This document shows, piece by piece, positions 28,049 through 37,514 of a DNA stretch of 64,000 nucleotides; position 1 is the stretch's first letter; each line of letters begins with the position of its first letter. This DNA is from an uncultured Paracoccus sp. (GTDB lineage: Bacteria > Pseudomonadota > Alphaproteobacteria > Rhodobacterales > Rhodobacteraceae): positions 1-64,000 of the forward strand of contig NZ_CAMEFG010000008.1 in assembly GCF_945915435.1 (NCBI RefSeq). The letters are read 5' to 3'. The notes under the pieces are model-generated. The model was not told where the DNA came from. It worked only from the letters and a program-made list of their open reading frames with translations, and did no database searches. Position numbers and translations under genes: made by a program.

Positions 28049-29641
28049 TCAGAAACCGATGGCAACGCCGTCCTTGCGGCTGTCCGACCCGCCGACAAGG
28101 CAACCCGTCCGATGGTCGATCCAGATCGCCTGGGCGCCCCCGATGGGCTTGGCCAGGATCGAAAGCCGATGCCCCCTTGCGGCGAGGTCGCGGCGCGTGG
28201 CCTCGTCCACCGTCGCCTCAAGCTGCAATTCCCCGTCGAAGGCAAAGCTGCGCGGCTGCTCCATCGCCGCTTGCGGGTCCATCCCGCGGTCCAGCATATC
28301 CGACAGGAAGGCCGCATGGCCCGCCGCCTGGTAATGGCCACCCATCACGCCAAAGGGCATGACGACCCGCCCCCGATGGCGCAGCATTCCGGGAATGATC
28401 GTATGCATCGGACGCTTGCCCGGCCCGATGGCGTTGGGGTGACCCTCGTGCAATCGGAACGAGGCCCCGCGATTGTGGAAAAGCACCCCGGTTTCGGGAC
28501 AAAGCCGCGTCGAGCCAAAGGGATAGTAGATCGAATTGATGAACGAGATCGCATTGCCCTGCCCGTCCACCGCGCAAAGACAGATCGTGTCCTTGTGTTC
28601 GGCCTCGTTCCACAGCACCGGGGGCTGCGCGCGGGCGGGGTCGATGCGGGCGCGCAGCCCGGTGATGAGATCATCCGACAGCAGCCGGTCGGCCAGCCCC
28701 GCGCAATGGTCGGGATCGGCCAGCAGCGCGTCGCGGTGGTGATAGGCCAGCTTGGTCGCCTCGGCCTGCAAATGGATGCGGTCGGCCAAGGGCAGATCGG
28801 GGCCAAGGTCGAAGCCTTCCAGCATCCGCAGGATCATCAGCGCGATCAGCCCCTGCCCGTTCGGGCCGCATTCCACAACCTCGTGGCCGCGATAGCTGGC
28901 GCTGATCGGCTGCTCCCACCGGGCGGCTTCCAGGCCGTCGCGGAAGTCCTGTTCGTCCTGCAACCCGCCAAGGGACCGCAAGTGCCGGACCATCGCAGCG
29001 GCGGTGGGGCCGGTATAGAAGGCCTCGGCCCCGTGTTCGGCGATCTCGTGCAGGCGGGCGGCCAGCAGGGGCTGGGTCAGCACCTGCCCCGCGACCGGCA
29101 CCTTGCCACCGGGCAGGAACAGCGCGCTGGCATGGGCATCGCCGCGCAGATCCTTGGCATAGCGCCCGAAATCCCAGGCGACGCGGGCGGACAGGGGAAA
29201 ACCCTGACGGGCATAGCGGATCGCGGGGGCGAACAGGCGCGACAGCGGCAGCGACCCATGATCGCGGTGCAGCAGGCACCATGCCGAGACCGCCCCCGGA
29301 ATCGTCACCGCATGGGCGCTGGTCCTGTCGATGGCGCTGGCCCCGGTGGCGCGGATCGCGGCGGGCGTGGCGGCGGCAGGCGCGCGGCCCGATCCGTTCA
29401 GCGCCCGCACCTCGCCCCCGGCGGGGGCATAGAGGACGAAGCAGTCGCCGCCGATCCCGGTCATATGCGGATCGACCACGCATTGCACCGCATTGGCGCA
29501 GATGGCGGCATCGGCGGCGGTCCCGCCCTCGGCCAGCACCGCAAGCCCCGCCGCGCTGGCAAGGGAATGCGAGGTGGCGATCATCGCCTGCGGCGCATGG
29601 GCGGCGGGACGGCGGCCCGACAGAAAGGAAAAGCCGCTCAT
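28049..29641 (-). CDS. Gamma-glutamyltransferase-family protein
   Basis: Ntn-hydrolase signature around HKDTICLCAVDGQGNAISFINSIYYPFGS; GGT N-terminal region MIATSHSLASAAGLAVLAEGGTAADAA. Confidence 0.9.
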   Translation of the reverse strand: MSGFSFLSGRRPAAHAPQAMIATSHSLASAAGLAVLAEGGTAADAAICANAVQCVVDPHMTGIGGDCFVLYAPAGGEVRALNGSGRAPAAATPAAIRATGASAIDRTSAHAVTIPGAVSAWCLLHRDHGSLPLSRLFAPAIRYARQGFPLSARVAWDFGRYAKDLRGDAHASALFLPGGKVPVAGQVLTQPLLAARLHEIAEHGAEAFYTGPTAAAMVRHLRSLGGLQDEQDFRDGLEAARWEQPISASYRGHEVVECGPNGQGLIALMILRMLEGFDLGPDLPLADRIHLQAEATKLAYHHRDALLADPDHCAGLADRLLSDDLITGLRARIDPARAQPPVLWNEAEHKDTICLCAVDGQGNAISFINSIYYPFGSTRLCPETGVLFHNRGASFRLHEGHPNAIGPGKRPMHTIIPGMLRHRGRVVMPFGVMGGHYQAAGHAAFLSDMLDRGMDPQAAMEQPRSFAFDGELQLEATVDEATRRDLAARGHRLSILAKPIGGAQAIWIDHRTGCLVGGSDSRKDGVAIGF

Positions 29642-31191
29642 AGAACCGCCTCGATCAGGAAGGGACCGGGTTCATGGATCGCGGCGGACAGGATGCGGTG
29701 CAATTCCGCCGCGCATTCGACGCGGGCGGCGGGCACGCCCATCCCCCTGGCCAGCGCGACGAAATCCAGATCGGGACGGCGCAGGTCCAGCATGTTCAGC
29801 GCATCCGGGCCGGGATTGGCGCCGACATTGAACAGTTCCTGCTTCAGCAGGTCATAGCTCTTGTTGGCGAAGATGACGGTGGTGATGTTGAGCTGCTCGC
29901 GCGCCTGCGTCCACAGCGCCTGGATCGTATACATGGCCGAGCCGTCGGCTTGCAGCGCCACCACGGGCCGGTCCGGGCAGGCGATGGCCGCGCCGATGGA
30001 CAGCGGCGGCCCGATGCCGATGGCGCCGCCCGTCAGCGCCAGCCAGGAATGGGGCGGCGCACCGGCGGTCAGCCCCTCGACCTCGCCCCCGCTGGTCAGG
30101 CTTTCATCGACGATGATCGCCCCTTCGGGCAGGGCCGAGGCAATGGCGGCGGACAGCGGCCCGTCGGACAGCGGCCCGGCCTGCGGCGCCTCGGGGCGGG
30201 GGGCGTCCTTGGGGCGGATCGCCCTGGCGCCGATGGCATCGGCCAGCGCCTCGACGGCGGCGCGCCCGTCCTGGTCGAAGCCGGCAAGCTGGATGACCTC
30301 GCACGCCTGGGGCAACAGCAGGCTGGGGCGGTCGGGATAGGCGAAGAAGGCGACGGGCGCCTGCGCCTCAATCAGGATGGCGCGGCGGAAGCCGGACAGC
30401 CGCCCGAGGGCCATGTCGATGGGATAGGGGATGCGCGGGATATCGGCGCGGCCCGCCCCCCGCTCGATCCGGCGGGTCGAGTTGGGGGCCATCAGTTGCG
30501 CCCCGGTCTGCCGCGCGATCCCGGCCAGCAGGCGGGTCGCATCCGGGTCCTCCAGCACGGTGCCGCCGCAAAGGATCAGCGTCCCCGGACCAAGCGCCGA
30601 AACCGCGCTGCGGATCACCTGCGGGTCCAGCGGCTGCGGGCCTTGGGGCGGCAGCGGCGGGCTGATCCGGCCGCCTTCGTCCCAGCCGATGTCCGCGGGC
30701 GCGATCAGGGTCGCGATCCGTCCGGGGTGGCCCTTCGCGGCGGCCAGCCCCTCGATCGCGTCGCGGGCGATGGTCCCGGCGGTCTCAGCGGTGCGCACCC
30801 AATCGGAAAACACCGCCGCCGCGCCCTCGACATCCGCCGTCAGCGGCGCGTCGTAGCGCAGGTGGCGCAGCGCATGGTTGCCCACGAGGTTCAGCATGGG
30901 CACCCGCGCCTTCCTGGCATTGTGCAGGTTCGCCCCCGCATTCGCCAGCCCCGGCGCCAGATGCAGCAGCGTCACCGCGGGCTTGCCCGCCATGCGCGCA
31001 TAGCCGTCCGCCGCGCCCGAGACGACGCCCTCGAACAGGCCAAGCACGCAACGCATCAGCCGGGTGCGGTCCAGCGCATCGACGAATTGCATTTCCGATG
31101 TGCCGGGGTTGGCGAAACAGACCTCGACACCGCCCATCGACAGGCTGCGCACGAGGCTTTCGGCGCCGTTCATCTTCCGGTCGTCGGTCAT
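29638..31191 (-). CDS. Thiamine pyrophosphate-dependent enzyme (acetolactate synthase large subunit / benzoylformate decarboxylase-like)
   Basis: FANPGTSEMQFVDAL, GAADGYARMAGKPAVTLLHLAPGLANAGANLHNA, TPP motif ADGSAMYTIQALWTQAREQLNITTVIFANKSY. Confidence 0.9.
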   Translation of the reverse strand: MTDDRKMNGAESLVRSLSMGGVEVCFANPGTSEMQFVDALDRTRLMRCVLGLFEGVVSGAADGYARMAGKPAVTLLHLAPGLANAGANLHNARKARVPMLNLVGNHALRHLRYDAPLTADVEGAAAVFSDWVRTAETAGTIARDAIEGLAAAKGHPGRIATLIAPADIGWDEGGRISPPLPPQGPQPLDPQVIRSAVSALGPGTLILCGGTVLEDPDATRLLAGIARQTGAQLMAPNSTRRIERGAGRADIPRIPYPIDMALGRLSGFRRAILIEAQAPVAFFAYPDRPSLLLPQACEVIQLAGFDQDGRAAVEALADAIGARAIRPKDAPRPEAPQAGPLSDGPLSAAIASALPEGAIIVDESLTSGGEVEGLTAGAPPHSWLALTGGAIGIGPPLSIGAAIACPDRPVVALQADGSAMYTIQALWTQAREQLNITTVIFANKSYDLLKQELFNVGANPGPDALNMLDLRRPDLDFVALARGMGVPAARVECAAELHRILSAAIHEPGPFLIEAVL

Positions 31192-31236
31192 GGGCGCACC
31201 CTCCTTGTCCGGGCGCAGGCGCGCCCCGCCTGCCGG

Positions 31237-32364
31237 TTACAGGACCGCGTCCAGCGCGGTTCTCAGCCGCGCGATGGCGGCATCGACATCGGCCAGCTTG
31301 TCCAGCCCGAACAGCCCGATGCGGAAGGTGCGGAAATCGGTGCCCTCGCCCACCTGCAAGGGCACGCCCGCCGCGATCTGCACGCCTTGGGCCAGGAACT
31401 TGGCGCCGCTGTGGATTTCGGGATCCGAAGTATAGGCGACCACCACGCCCGGCGCGCCGAAACCCTCGGCGGCCAGCAGGCGAAAGCCCTTTTCGCGAAG
31501 CAAGGCACGCACCCCGTCGCCCAGCCGCCATTGCGCCTGGCGGGCGGCGTCAAAGCCCATGCTGCGCGTTTCCTCCATTGCGTCGCGCAGCCCTTGCAGC
31601 GCGTCGGTGGGCAGGGTCGCATGATAGGCGTGGCCGCCGTTTTCATAGGCGGCCATGATCGCGCGCCATTTCTTCAGGTCCAGGAAGAAGCTGTCGCTGG
31701 CGGTTTCCTCAAGCCGGGCGGCGGCGCGATCCGACAGCATCACCATCCCCGCCGAGGGCGAGGCCGACCAGCCCTTTTGCGGGGCCGAGATCAGCACATC
31801 CACCCCCGTGGCCTTCATGTCGACCCAGACCGCGCCCGAGGCGATGCAGTCCAGCACCATGACCGCCCCCACCTCATGGGCGGCATCGGCAAGGGCGCGG
31901 ATGTAGCCGTCGGGCAGGATCAGCCCCGCCGCGGTCTCGACATGGGGCGCGAAAACCGCATCGGGGCGGGTTTCGCGGATCTTGGCGACGACCTCCTCGA
32001 TGGGTGGGGGTGAAAAGCTGGCCTGCGGCTCGTTTCCGGTCGCGCGGGCCATGACGACGGTGGTTTCGCGGGCAAAACCGCCCGCCTCGAAGATCTGGCT
32101 CCAGCGATAGCTGAAAAAGCCGTTGCGGACGACCAGCGCATGGGCGTCGCGGGCGAACTGGCGCGCAACCGATTCCATCGCCGCCGAACCGCCGCCCGGC
32201 ACCAGCGCCACGCTGTCGGCCCCATAGACCTCGCGCAGCGTGGCCGAGATGTCGCGCATCACCTGCTGAAAGCGCCGCGACATGTGATTAAGCGAGCGGT
32301 CGGTGAACACGACCGAATATTCAAGCAATCCATCCGGGTCGATATCGTCGCGCAGGGCGGGCAT
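31237..32364 (-). CDS. Class-V PLP aminotransferase (alanine-glyoxylate / serine-pyruvate type)
   Basis: VLDCIASGAVWVDMKATGVDVLISAPQKGWSASPSAG with Schiff-base Lys. Confidence 0.88.
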   Translation of the reverse strand: MPALRDDIDPDGLLEYSVVFTDRSLNHMSRRFQQVMRDISATLREVYGADSVALVPGGGSAAMESVARQFARDAHALVVRNGFFSYRWSQIFEAGGFARETTVVMARATGNEPQASFSPPPIEEVVAKIRETRPDAVFAPHVETAAGLILPDGYIRALADAAHEVGAVMVLDCIASGAVWVDMKATGVDVLISAPQKGWSASPSAGMVMLSDRAAARLEETASDSFFLDLKKWRAIMAAYENGGHAYHATLPTDALQGLRDAMEETRSMGFDAARQAQWRLGDGVRALLREKGFRLLAAEGFGAPGVVVAYTSDPEIHSGAKFLAQGVQIAAGVPLQVGEGTDFRTFRIGLFGLDKLADVDAAIARLRTALDAVL

Positions 32365-32503
32365 GGCGGTCTCCTCTTGATACTTGCCCGTGGATAGCAT
32401 GGCGGGCCGTGCCGGGGCAGTCCTCTTTTTGCCGCGTGGCGGATGCACTTGCCGCGCAGGCCCCGCGCGACTACCTTTGCAGCGAACCAACAAGAGCCAT
32501 TCG

Positions 32504-33220
32504 ATGCATATCGGCATATTGAAATGCGGCCAGTCCCCCGAGGCCATCCGGGGTGAACTGGGCGATTACGACACCCTTTTCGAAAACCTGCTGGCGGGGC
32601 GCGGCTTCCGCTTCACCTCGTGGCATGTCGAGGCGATGGAGTTTCCCGCCAGCGTCCAGGACGCGCAGGGCTGGCTGCTGACCGGATCGCGCCACGGCAC
32701 CTATGAGAACCACCCCTTCATCCCCCCGTTGGAGGATTTCATCCGCCGCGCCTTTGCCGCCCATGTGCCGCTGGCCGGCATCTGCTTTGGCCACCAGATC
32801 ATCGCGCAGGCGCTTGGCGGCAAGGTCGTCAAAAGCCCTGCTGGCTGGGTGGTCGGGCCGCAGGAATACGACTTCGGCGGCCAGCCCGTCGTGCTGAACG
32901 CCTGGCACCAGGACCAGGTGGTCGAACTGCCGCCGGGTGCGCAGGTGATCGCATCCAATCCGCAGTGTCCCTATGCCGCGCTGGCCTATGGCGATGACGC
33001 CCTGACCGTTCAGGCGCATCCTGAATTCGACGAGTGTTTCGTGCAGGGGCTGATCCGCCACCGCTCGGCCGGGGTGGTGCCGCCCGAACTGGTCCGGCAG
33101 GCGCAGGATCGGATGGGCGCGGCAAACCCCGGCCCGCAGGCAGGGCTTCTGGCCGACCGGCTCGAGGGCTTCTTCAAGGCCCCCCGCGCCGCAAAGGCAA
33201 CCGACAGGGGGGCCGCATGA
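32504..33220 (+). CDS. Type 1 glutamine amidotransferase (class I GATase)
   Basis: PLAGICFGHQIIAQALGGKV nucleophile elbow; VQAHPEF. Confidence 0.9.
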   Translation: MHIGILKCGQSPEAIRGELGDYDTLFENLLAGRGFRFTSWHVEAMEFPASVQDAQGWLLTGSRHGTYENHPFIPPLEDFIRRAFAAHVPLAGICFGHQIIAQALGGKVVKSPAGWVVGPQEYDFGGQPVVLNAWHQDQVVELPPGAQVIASNPQCPYAALAYGDDALTVQAHPEFDECFVQGLIRHRSAGVVPPELVRQAQDRMGAANPGPQAGLLADRLEGFFKAPRAAKATDRGAA

Positions 33221-34575
33221 AACCCGAATGGCTGCAAGACGCACCCGAGGCGGCGCGCGATTACGTCGAGGGCCGCAGGCTGGACGAGGTCGAATGCATC
33301 GTCGCCGATATCGCGGGCGTGGCGCGCGGCAAGGCGATGCCCGCCTCGAAGTTCGCCAAGCAGGAACGGTTCTACCTGCCCAACTCGATCTTTTTGCAAA
33401 CGATCACGGGGGAATGGGCCGACAACCCCTCGGGCGCGTTCACGGAACCGGACATGATCCTGACGCCCGATTTCTCGACCACCGCCGCCGCGCCCTGGAC
33501 GGCGGACGTGACGCTGATGGTCATCCACGACGTCAGCGACCCGCAGGGCAACCCGATCCCGGTCGCCCCGCGCAACCTGCTCAAGCGGGTGATGAAGCTT
33601 TACGAAGACAAGGGCTGGCGCCCCATCGTCGCCCCCGAGATGGAGTTTTTCCTGGTCGCCCGCAACGTCGATCCGAACCAGCCGATCATCCCGCCGATGG
33701 GCCGCACCGGCAGGCGCGCGGCGGCAAAACAGGCTTATTCCATGTCGGCGGTGGACGAATACGGCAAGGTGATCGACGACATCTATGACTTTGCCGAGGC
33801 GCAGGGCTTCGAGATCGACGGCATCCTGCAAGAGGGCGGCGCGGGCCAGGTCGAGATCAACCTCAACCACGGGGACCCGGTGCATCTGGCCGACCAGATC
33901 TTCTACTTCAAGCGCCTGATCCGCGAGGCCGCGCTGCGCCACGACTGTTTCGCCACCTTCATGGCCAAGCCGATCGAGGACGAACCGGGCAGCGCCATGC
34001 ATATCCACCACTCGATCGTGGACCTGAAGACCGGGCGCAACATCTTTTCCGACGACCAGGGACGCGAAACGCCGCAGTTCCTGCATTTCATCGCCGGGAT
34101 GCAGAACCACCTGCCCGCCGCCATCGCGCTGCTGGCGCCCTATGTGAACAGCTACCGCCGCTATGTCCCCGATTTCGCGGCACCGATCAATCTGGAATGG
34201 GGCCGCGACAACCGCACGACGGGGCTGCGCGTCCCGGTCTCGGGGCCTGAATCGCGGCGTGTGGAAAACCGGCTGGCGGGGATGGATTGCAACCCCTACC
34301 TGGGGCTGGCCGCCAGCCTCGCCTGCGGCTACCTGGGGCTGATCGAGCAGCAGAACCCGCGCGCCGAATGCATCGGCGACGCCTATATGGCCGATGACGA
34401 ACTGCCCTATAACCTTGGCGACGCGCTGGACCTGATGGACGAAAGCGCCCCCATGCGCGAGGTGCTGGGGTCCGAGTTCGTGGACGTCTACCAATCTGTA
34501 AAACGCAACGAATACAAGGAATTCCTGCAAGTCATCAGCCCGTGGGAACGCGAACACCTGCTGCTGAACGTCTGA
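33217..34575 (+). CDS. Glutamine synthetase-family protein (gamma-glutamyl-amine ligase, PuuA-like)
   Basis: APEMEFFLV, AGQVEINLNHGDP, GSAMHIHHSIVD, NSYRRYVPDFAAPINLEWGRDNR. Confidence 0.92.
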   Translation: MKPEWLQDAPEAARDYVEGRRLDEVECIVADIAGVARGKAMPASKFAKQERFYLPNSIFLQTITGEWADNPSGAFTEPDMILTPDFSTTAAAPWTADVTLMVIHDVSDPQGNPIPVAPRNLLKRVMKLYEDKGWRPIVAPEMEFFLVARNVDPNQPIIPPMGRTGRRAAAKQAYSMSAVDEYGKVIDDIYDFAEAQGFEIDGILQEGGAGQVEINLNHGDPVHLADQIFYFKRLIREAALRHDCFATFMAKPIEDEPGSAMHIHHSIVDLKTGRNIFSDDQGRETPQFLHFIAGMQNHLPAAIALLAPYVNSYRRYVPDFAAPINLEWGRDNRTTGLRVPVSGPESRRVENRLAGMDCNPYLGLAASLACGYLGLIEQQNPRAECIGDAYMADDELPYNLGDALDLMDESAPMREVLGSEFVDVYQSVKRNEYKEFLQVISPWEREHLLLNV

Positions 34576-34577
34576 CG

Positions 34578-35888
34578 ATGGGCCTGCTTCATCTCAACGA
34601 CCGGCCGGGGGAGTATCCGCCCAGCCTCTATGCCGAGACCCGCGACGAGGCGCCCGAATTCGCCCCCCTGCGCGGCGAACTGCGGGCGGATGTGGGCATC
34701 GTCGGCGGCGGCTATACCGGGCTGTCCGCCGCATGGCACCTGGCGCAGGCGGGCTATTCGGTCGCGCTGCTGGAGGCGCATCGGGTGGGCTTCGGCGCAT
34801 CGGGGCGCAACGGCGGGCAGGTCGGATCGGGCCAGCGGCTGGAGGTGGACGCGCTTGAGCGCATGGCAGGGCGCGAAACCGCTCGCCGCCTTTGGGACCT
34901 GGCGGAAGAGGCCAAGGCGCTGGTCCGCGACATCGCCGGGCGCAGCGGCGTACCCTATCATCCGGGGCTGGCCCATGCCTTCCGCTCGGCCCGCGAATAT
35001 GACGAGGCGCGGCGCCATATCGACCATCTCGCGCGGCATTACGATTACGGCCTGATCCAGCCGCTGGGGCGCGAGGCGTTCCGCGCCATCCTGCCCTCGG
35101 ACCGCTACTGTGCAGGCGAGCTGGACGAGGGTGCGGGCCATCTGCATCCTCTGAACCTGGCCCTTGGCTTGGCGCGGCTGGCGGCGCAGGCGGGGGCCGG
35201 CATCTTTGATCACAGCACCGTCACCCGCATCGACCACGCCCCGCGCGCGGGCGGCGAAAGCGTGCTGCATTGCGCGCAGGGGCGGGTGCGCTGCAACCAC
35301 GTCATCCTTGCCGCCAACGGCTATCTGGACGATCTGGACCGGACCGTCGCCGCACGGGTCATGCCGATCAACAATTACATCGTGGCGACCGAGCCACTGG
35401 GCGAACGCGCCGCGCAGGTGCTGACGCGCGACATCGCGGTGCATGACACGAAATTCGTGGTGAACTACTGGCGGCTGTCGCAGGACAGGCGCCTGATCTT
35501 CGGCGGGGGCGAGACGATCACCTATCGCTTTCCCCGCGACATCGCCGCCAAGGTGCGCAAGCCGCTGTTGCAGATCTATCCCGGACTGTCCGATGTGCGG
35601 CTGACCCATGCCTGGGGCGGCACGCTGGCGATCACGCGCACGCGGATGCCATGCTTCGCGCGACCCGCGCCGAACTGCATGTCCGCCAGCGGCTATTCGG
35701 GCCACGGCGTCGCGCTGGCTACGCTGGCAGGCAGGCTGATGGCCCGCGCCGTCGCAGGCCAGGCCGAAGATTTCGACGTGATGGCCAGCCTCAGGCCCCC
35801 CGCCTTTCCGGGCGGCAGCCTGCTGCGCCAGCCGCTGCTGATCGCCGGGATGGCGTGGTTTTCGCTGCGCGACCGGCTGGGGTTCTAG
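34578..35888 (+). CDS. FAD-dependent oxidoreductase (PuuB-like)
   Basis: ADVGIVGGGYTGLSAAWHLAQAGYSVALLEAHRVGFGASGRNGGQV; GYSGHGVALATLAGRLMARAV. Confidence 0.92.
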   Translation: MGLLHLNDRPGEYPPSLYAETRDEAPEFAPLRGELRADVGIVGGGYTGLSAAWHLAQAGYSVALLEAHRVGFGASGRNGGQVGSGQRLEVDALERMAGRETARRLWDLAEEAKALVRDIAGRSGVPYHPGLAHAFRSAREYDEARRHIDHLARHYDYGLIQPLGREAFRAILPSDRYCAGELDEGAGHLHPLNLALGLARLAAQAGAGIFDHSTVTRIDHAPRAGGESVLHCAQGRVRCNHVILAANGYLDDLDRTVAARVMPINNYIVATEPLGERAAQVLTRDIAVHDTKFVVNYWRLSQDRRLIFGGGETITYRFPRDIAAKVRKPLLQIYPGLSDVRLTHAWGGTLAITRTRMPCFARPAPNCMSASGYSGHGVALATLAGRLMARAVAGQAEDFDVMASLRPPAFPGGSLLRQPLLIAGMAWFSLRDRLGF

Positions 35889-35889
35889 C

Positions 35890-36777
35890 CTAGCGGGCGG
35901 GTCCCCTGATCGCGTCGTAATAGAGGCCGACGACATGTTCGGCCTCGGCGAAGAACAGCCAACGCGACACGAAGCAGCCCAGCATGCAGGACAGGAAGGC
36001 CAGCGCAAAACCCGCCGTCGCCGGCCACAGCCCGACAAGGACCAGCGGAACCGGGCAAAGCGCCGCAAAGGCGATCGCGCGCAGCTTGGGGCGGTGACGG
36101 CGCCCGACCTGATGGACGAATTCGTGCAGCAGGAAGTTGCTGCCTGTATGGGGCGGCTCGAACAGCCGCAGCCGCCCGAGAAAGCCAAGCCCGGTCGCGC
36201 TGGCCAGATCATGGCCGCGCGCGGCCAGGCGCCGGTCTCCGCGCCACCAGCACAGCAGTTGCACCGCGCCAAGCAGGGCCAGCAAGGCCAGCGACGGTCC
36301 CGCCTGCCCCGCCAGCAGCGCGCCGCAGGCCAGGCCGCAGGTCACGAAATAGGCAGGCGTCAGCGCCGTATTCCAGCGCGGCACCGTCGCAAGCTGGGCA
36401 TAGATCATCGAGGTCGCAAACAGCACGCCAAGGGCCAGCGCCGCCCCGATCCAGCCCAGGACGGGCAGCGGCTGGCCGAAGAACACCAGCCACGCCGCAT
36501 GGGGCGCCATGACCAGCAGCGCCGCGACCGAGACCCAGCCTTCGCGCGACAGCCAGCTTGTCCGCCACTGGCTGAACGCCCGCCACGCCCTTTGCGGATT
36601 GGCCAGGTGAAAGACCGAGGCCACCAGCCCCGAAACCGCCAGCCCATAGGCGATTGCGAACAGCACAAAGGCCACGAGGCCCTGCGGCGGATCGCCCCTC
36701 ATCCCCAGAAAGACCAGCAAGCCGAAACCCGCCCCCGACAGGACGGTGAAGATGATGATCGAGGGGGCGGCATGCAT
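35890..36777 (-). CDS. soeC: DmsC-like membrane anchor; putative sulfite dehydrogenase subunit SoeC
   Basis: Multi-TM protein ending an overlapping three-gene molybdoenzyme operon. Confidence 0.72.
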   Translation of the reverse strand: MHAAPSIIIFTVLSGAGFGLLVFLGMRGDPPQGLVAFVLFAIAYGLAVSGLVASVFHLANPQRAWRAFSQWRTSWLSREGWVSVAALLVMAPHAAWLVFFGQPLPVLGWIGAALALGVLFATSMIYAQLATVPRWNTALTPAYFVTCGLACGALLAGQAGPSLALLALLGAVQLLCWWRGDRRLAARGHDLASATGLGFLGRLRLFEPPHTGSNFLLHEFVHQVGRRHRPKLRAIAFAALCPVPLVLVGLWPATAGFALAFLSCMLGCFVSRWLFFAEAEHVVGLYYDAIRGPAR

Positions 36778-37514
36778 CAGCCCCCTCCCAGCATCCGGTC
36801 GAGCCAGCCGGCCAGCCCCCCGCCCGACGCGATGGGGGTCAGGGGCGGCGCGGCGTTTTCCAGCCGGTCCTTGCGCCGGGGCGGCAGGTATTTGTTCACC
36901 GGGGCCGTGTCCAGTTCCGCCATCAGGTCGAAGCCGCCGCGTTCCGCCACTAGTCGGCTGACAGCGCTGTCGGGGTCGGCCAGATCGCCGAAATGGCGCG
37001 CCCCCGCCGGGCAGGTGCGCACGCAGGCGGGCACGCGGTCCTCTTGGGGCAGGTTTTCATTATAGATACGGTCGATGCACAGGGTGCATTTCTTCATCAC
37101 CCCCGAGGCCCGGTCCAATTCGCGCGCGCCATAGGGGCAGGCCCATGCGCAGAGGTTGCAGCCGATGCAGGCGTCCTCGTCCACCAGGACGATGCCGTCC
37201 TCGGCGCGCTTGTAGCTGGCGCCGGTCGGACAGACCGTGACGCAGGGCGCATTGTCGCAATGCAGGCAGGACTTCGGGAAATGCACCATCTGCGCCGCAC
37301 CGCCGTCGTCGGGCAATGCCTCGTAGCTGTGGATGCGGTTCAGGAAGGTGCCCTCGGGGCGCGGGCCGTAGGGGTCCATATCGGAAAGGGGCGCGCCGTG
37401 ATACTGGGTATTCCAGCCCTTGCAGGCGATCACGCAGGCATGACAGCCGACGCAGGTGTCCAGGTCGATGACCAGGCCCAGCTTCCGGTCGGTGGCGGCG
37501 GGCAGGCAGGTCAT
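36777..37514 (-). CDS. soeB: 4Fe-4S ferredoxin subunit; putative SoeB
   Basis: Four Cys clusters: CVGCHACVIACK, CLHCDNAPCVTVCP, CIGCNLCAWACP, CTLCIDRI. Confidence 0.78.
   Translation of the reverse strand: MTCLPAATDRKLGLVIDLDTCVGCHACVIACKGWNTQYHGAPLSDMDPYGPRPEGTFLNRIHSYEALPDDGGAAQMVHFPKSCLHCDNAPCVTVCPTGASYKRAEDGIVLVDEDACIGCNLCAWACPYGARELDRASGVMKKCTLCIDRIYNENLPQEDRVPACVRTCPAGARHFGDLADPDSAVSRLVAERGGFDLMAELDTAPVNKYLPPRRKDRLENAAPPLTPIASGGGLAGWLDRMLGGG

Noticed and set aside
29674-32013. 779-aa plus-strand ORF
   Set aside because: Antisense to the TPP enzyme and aminotransferase genes, both motif-supported
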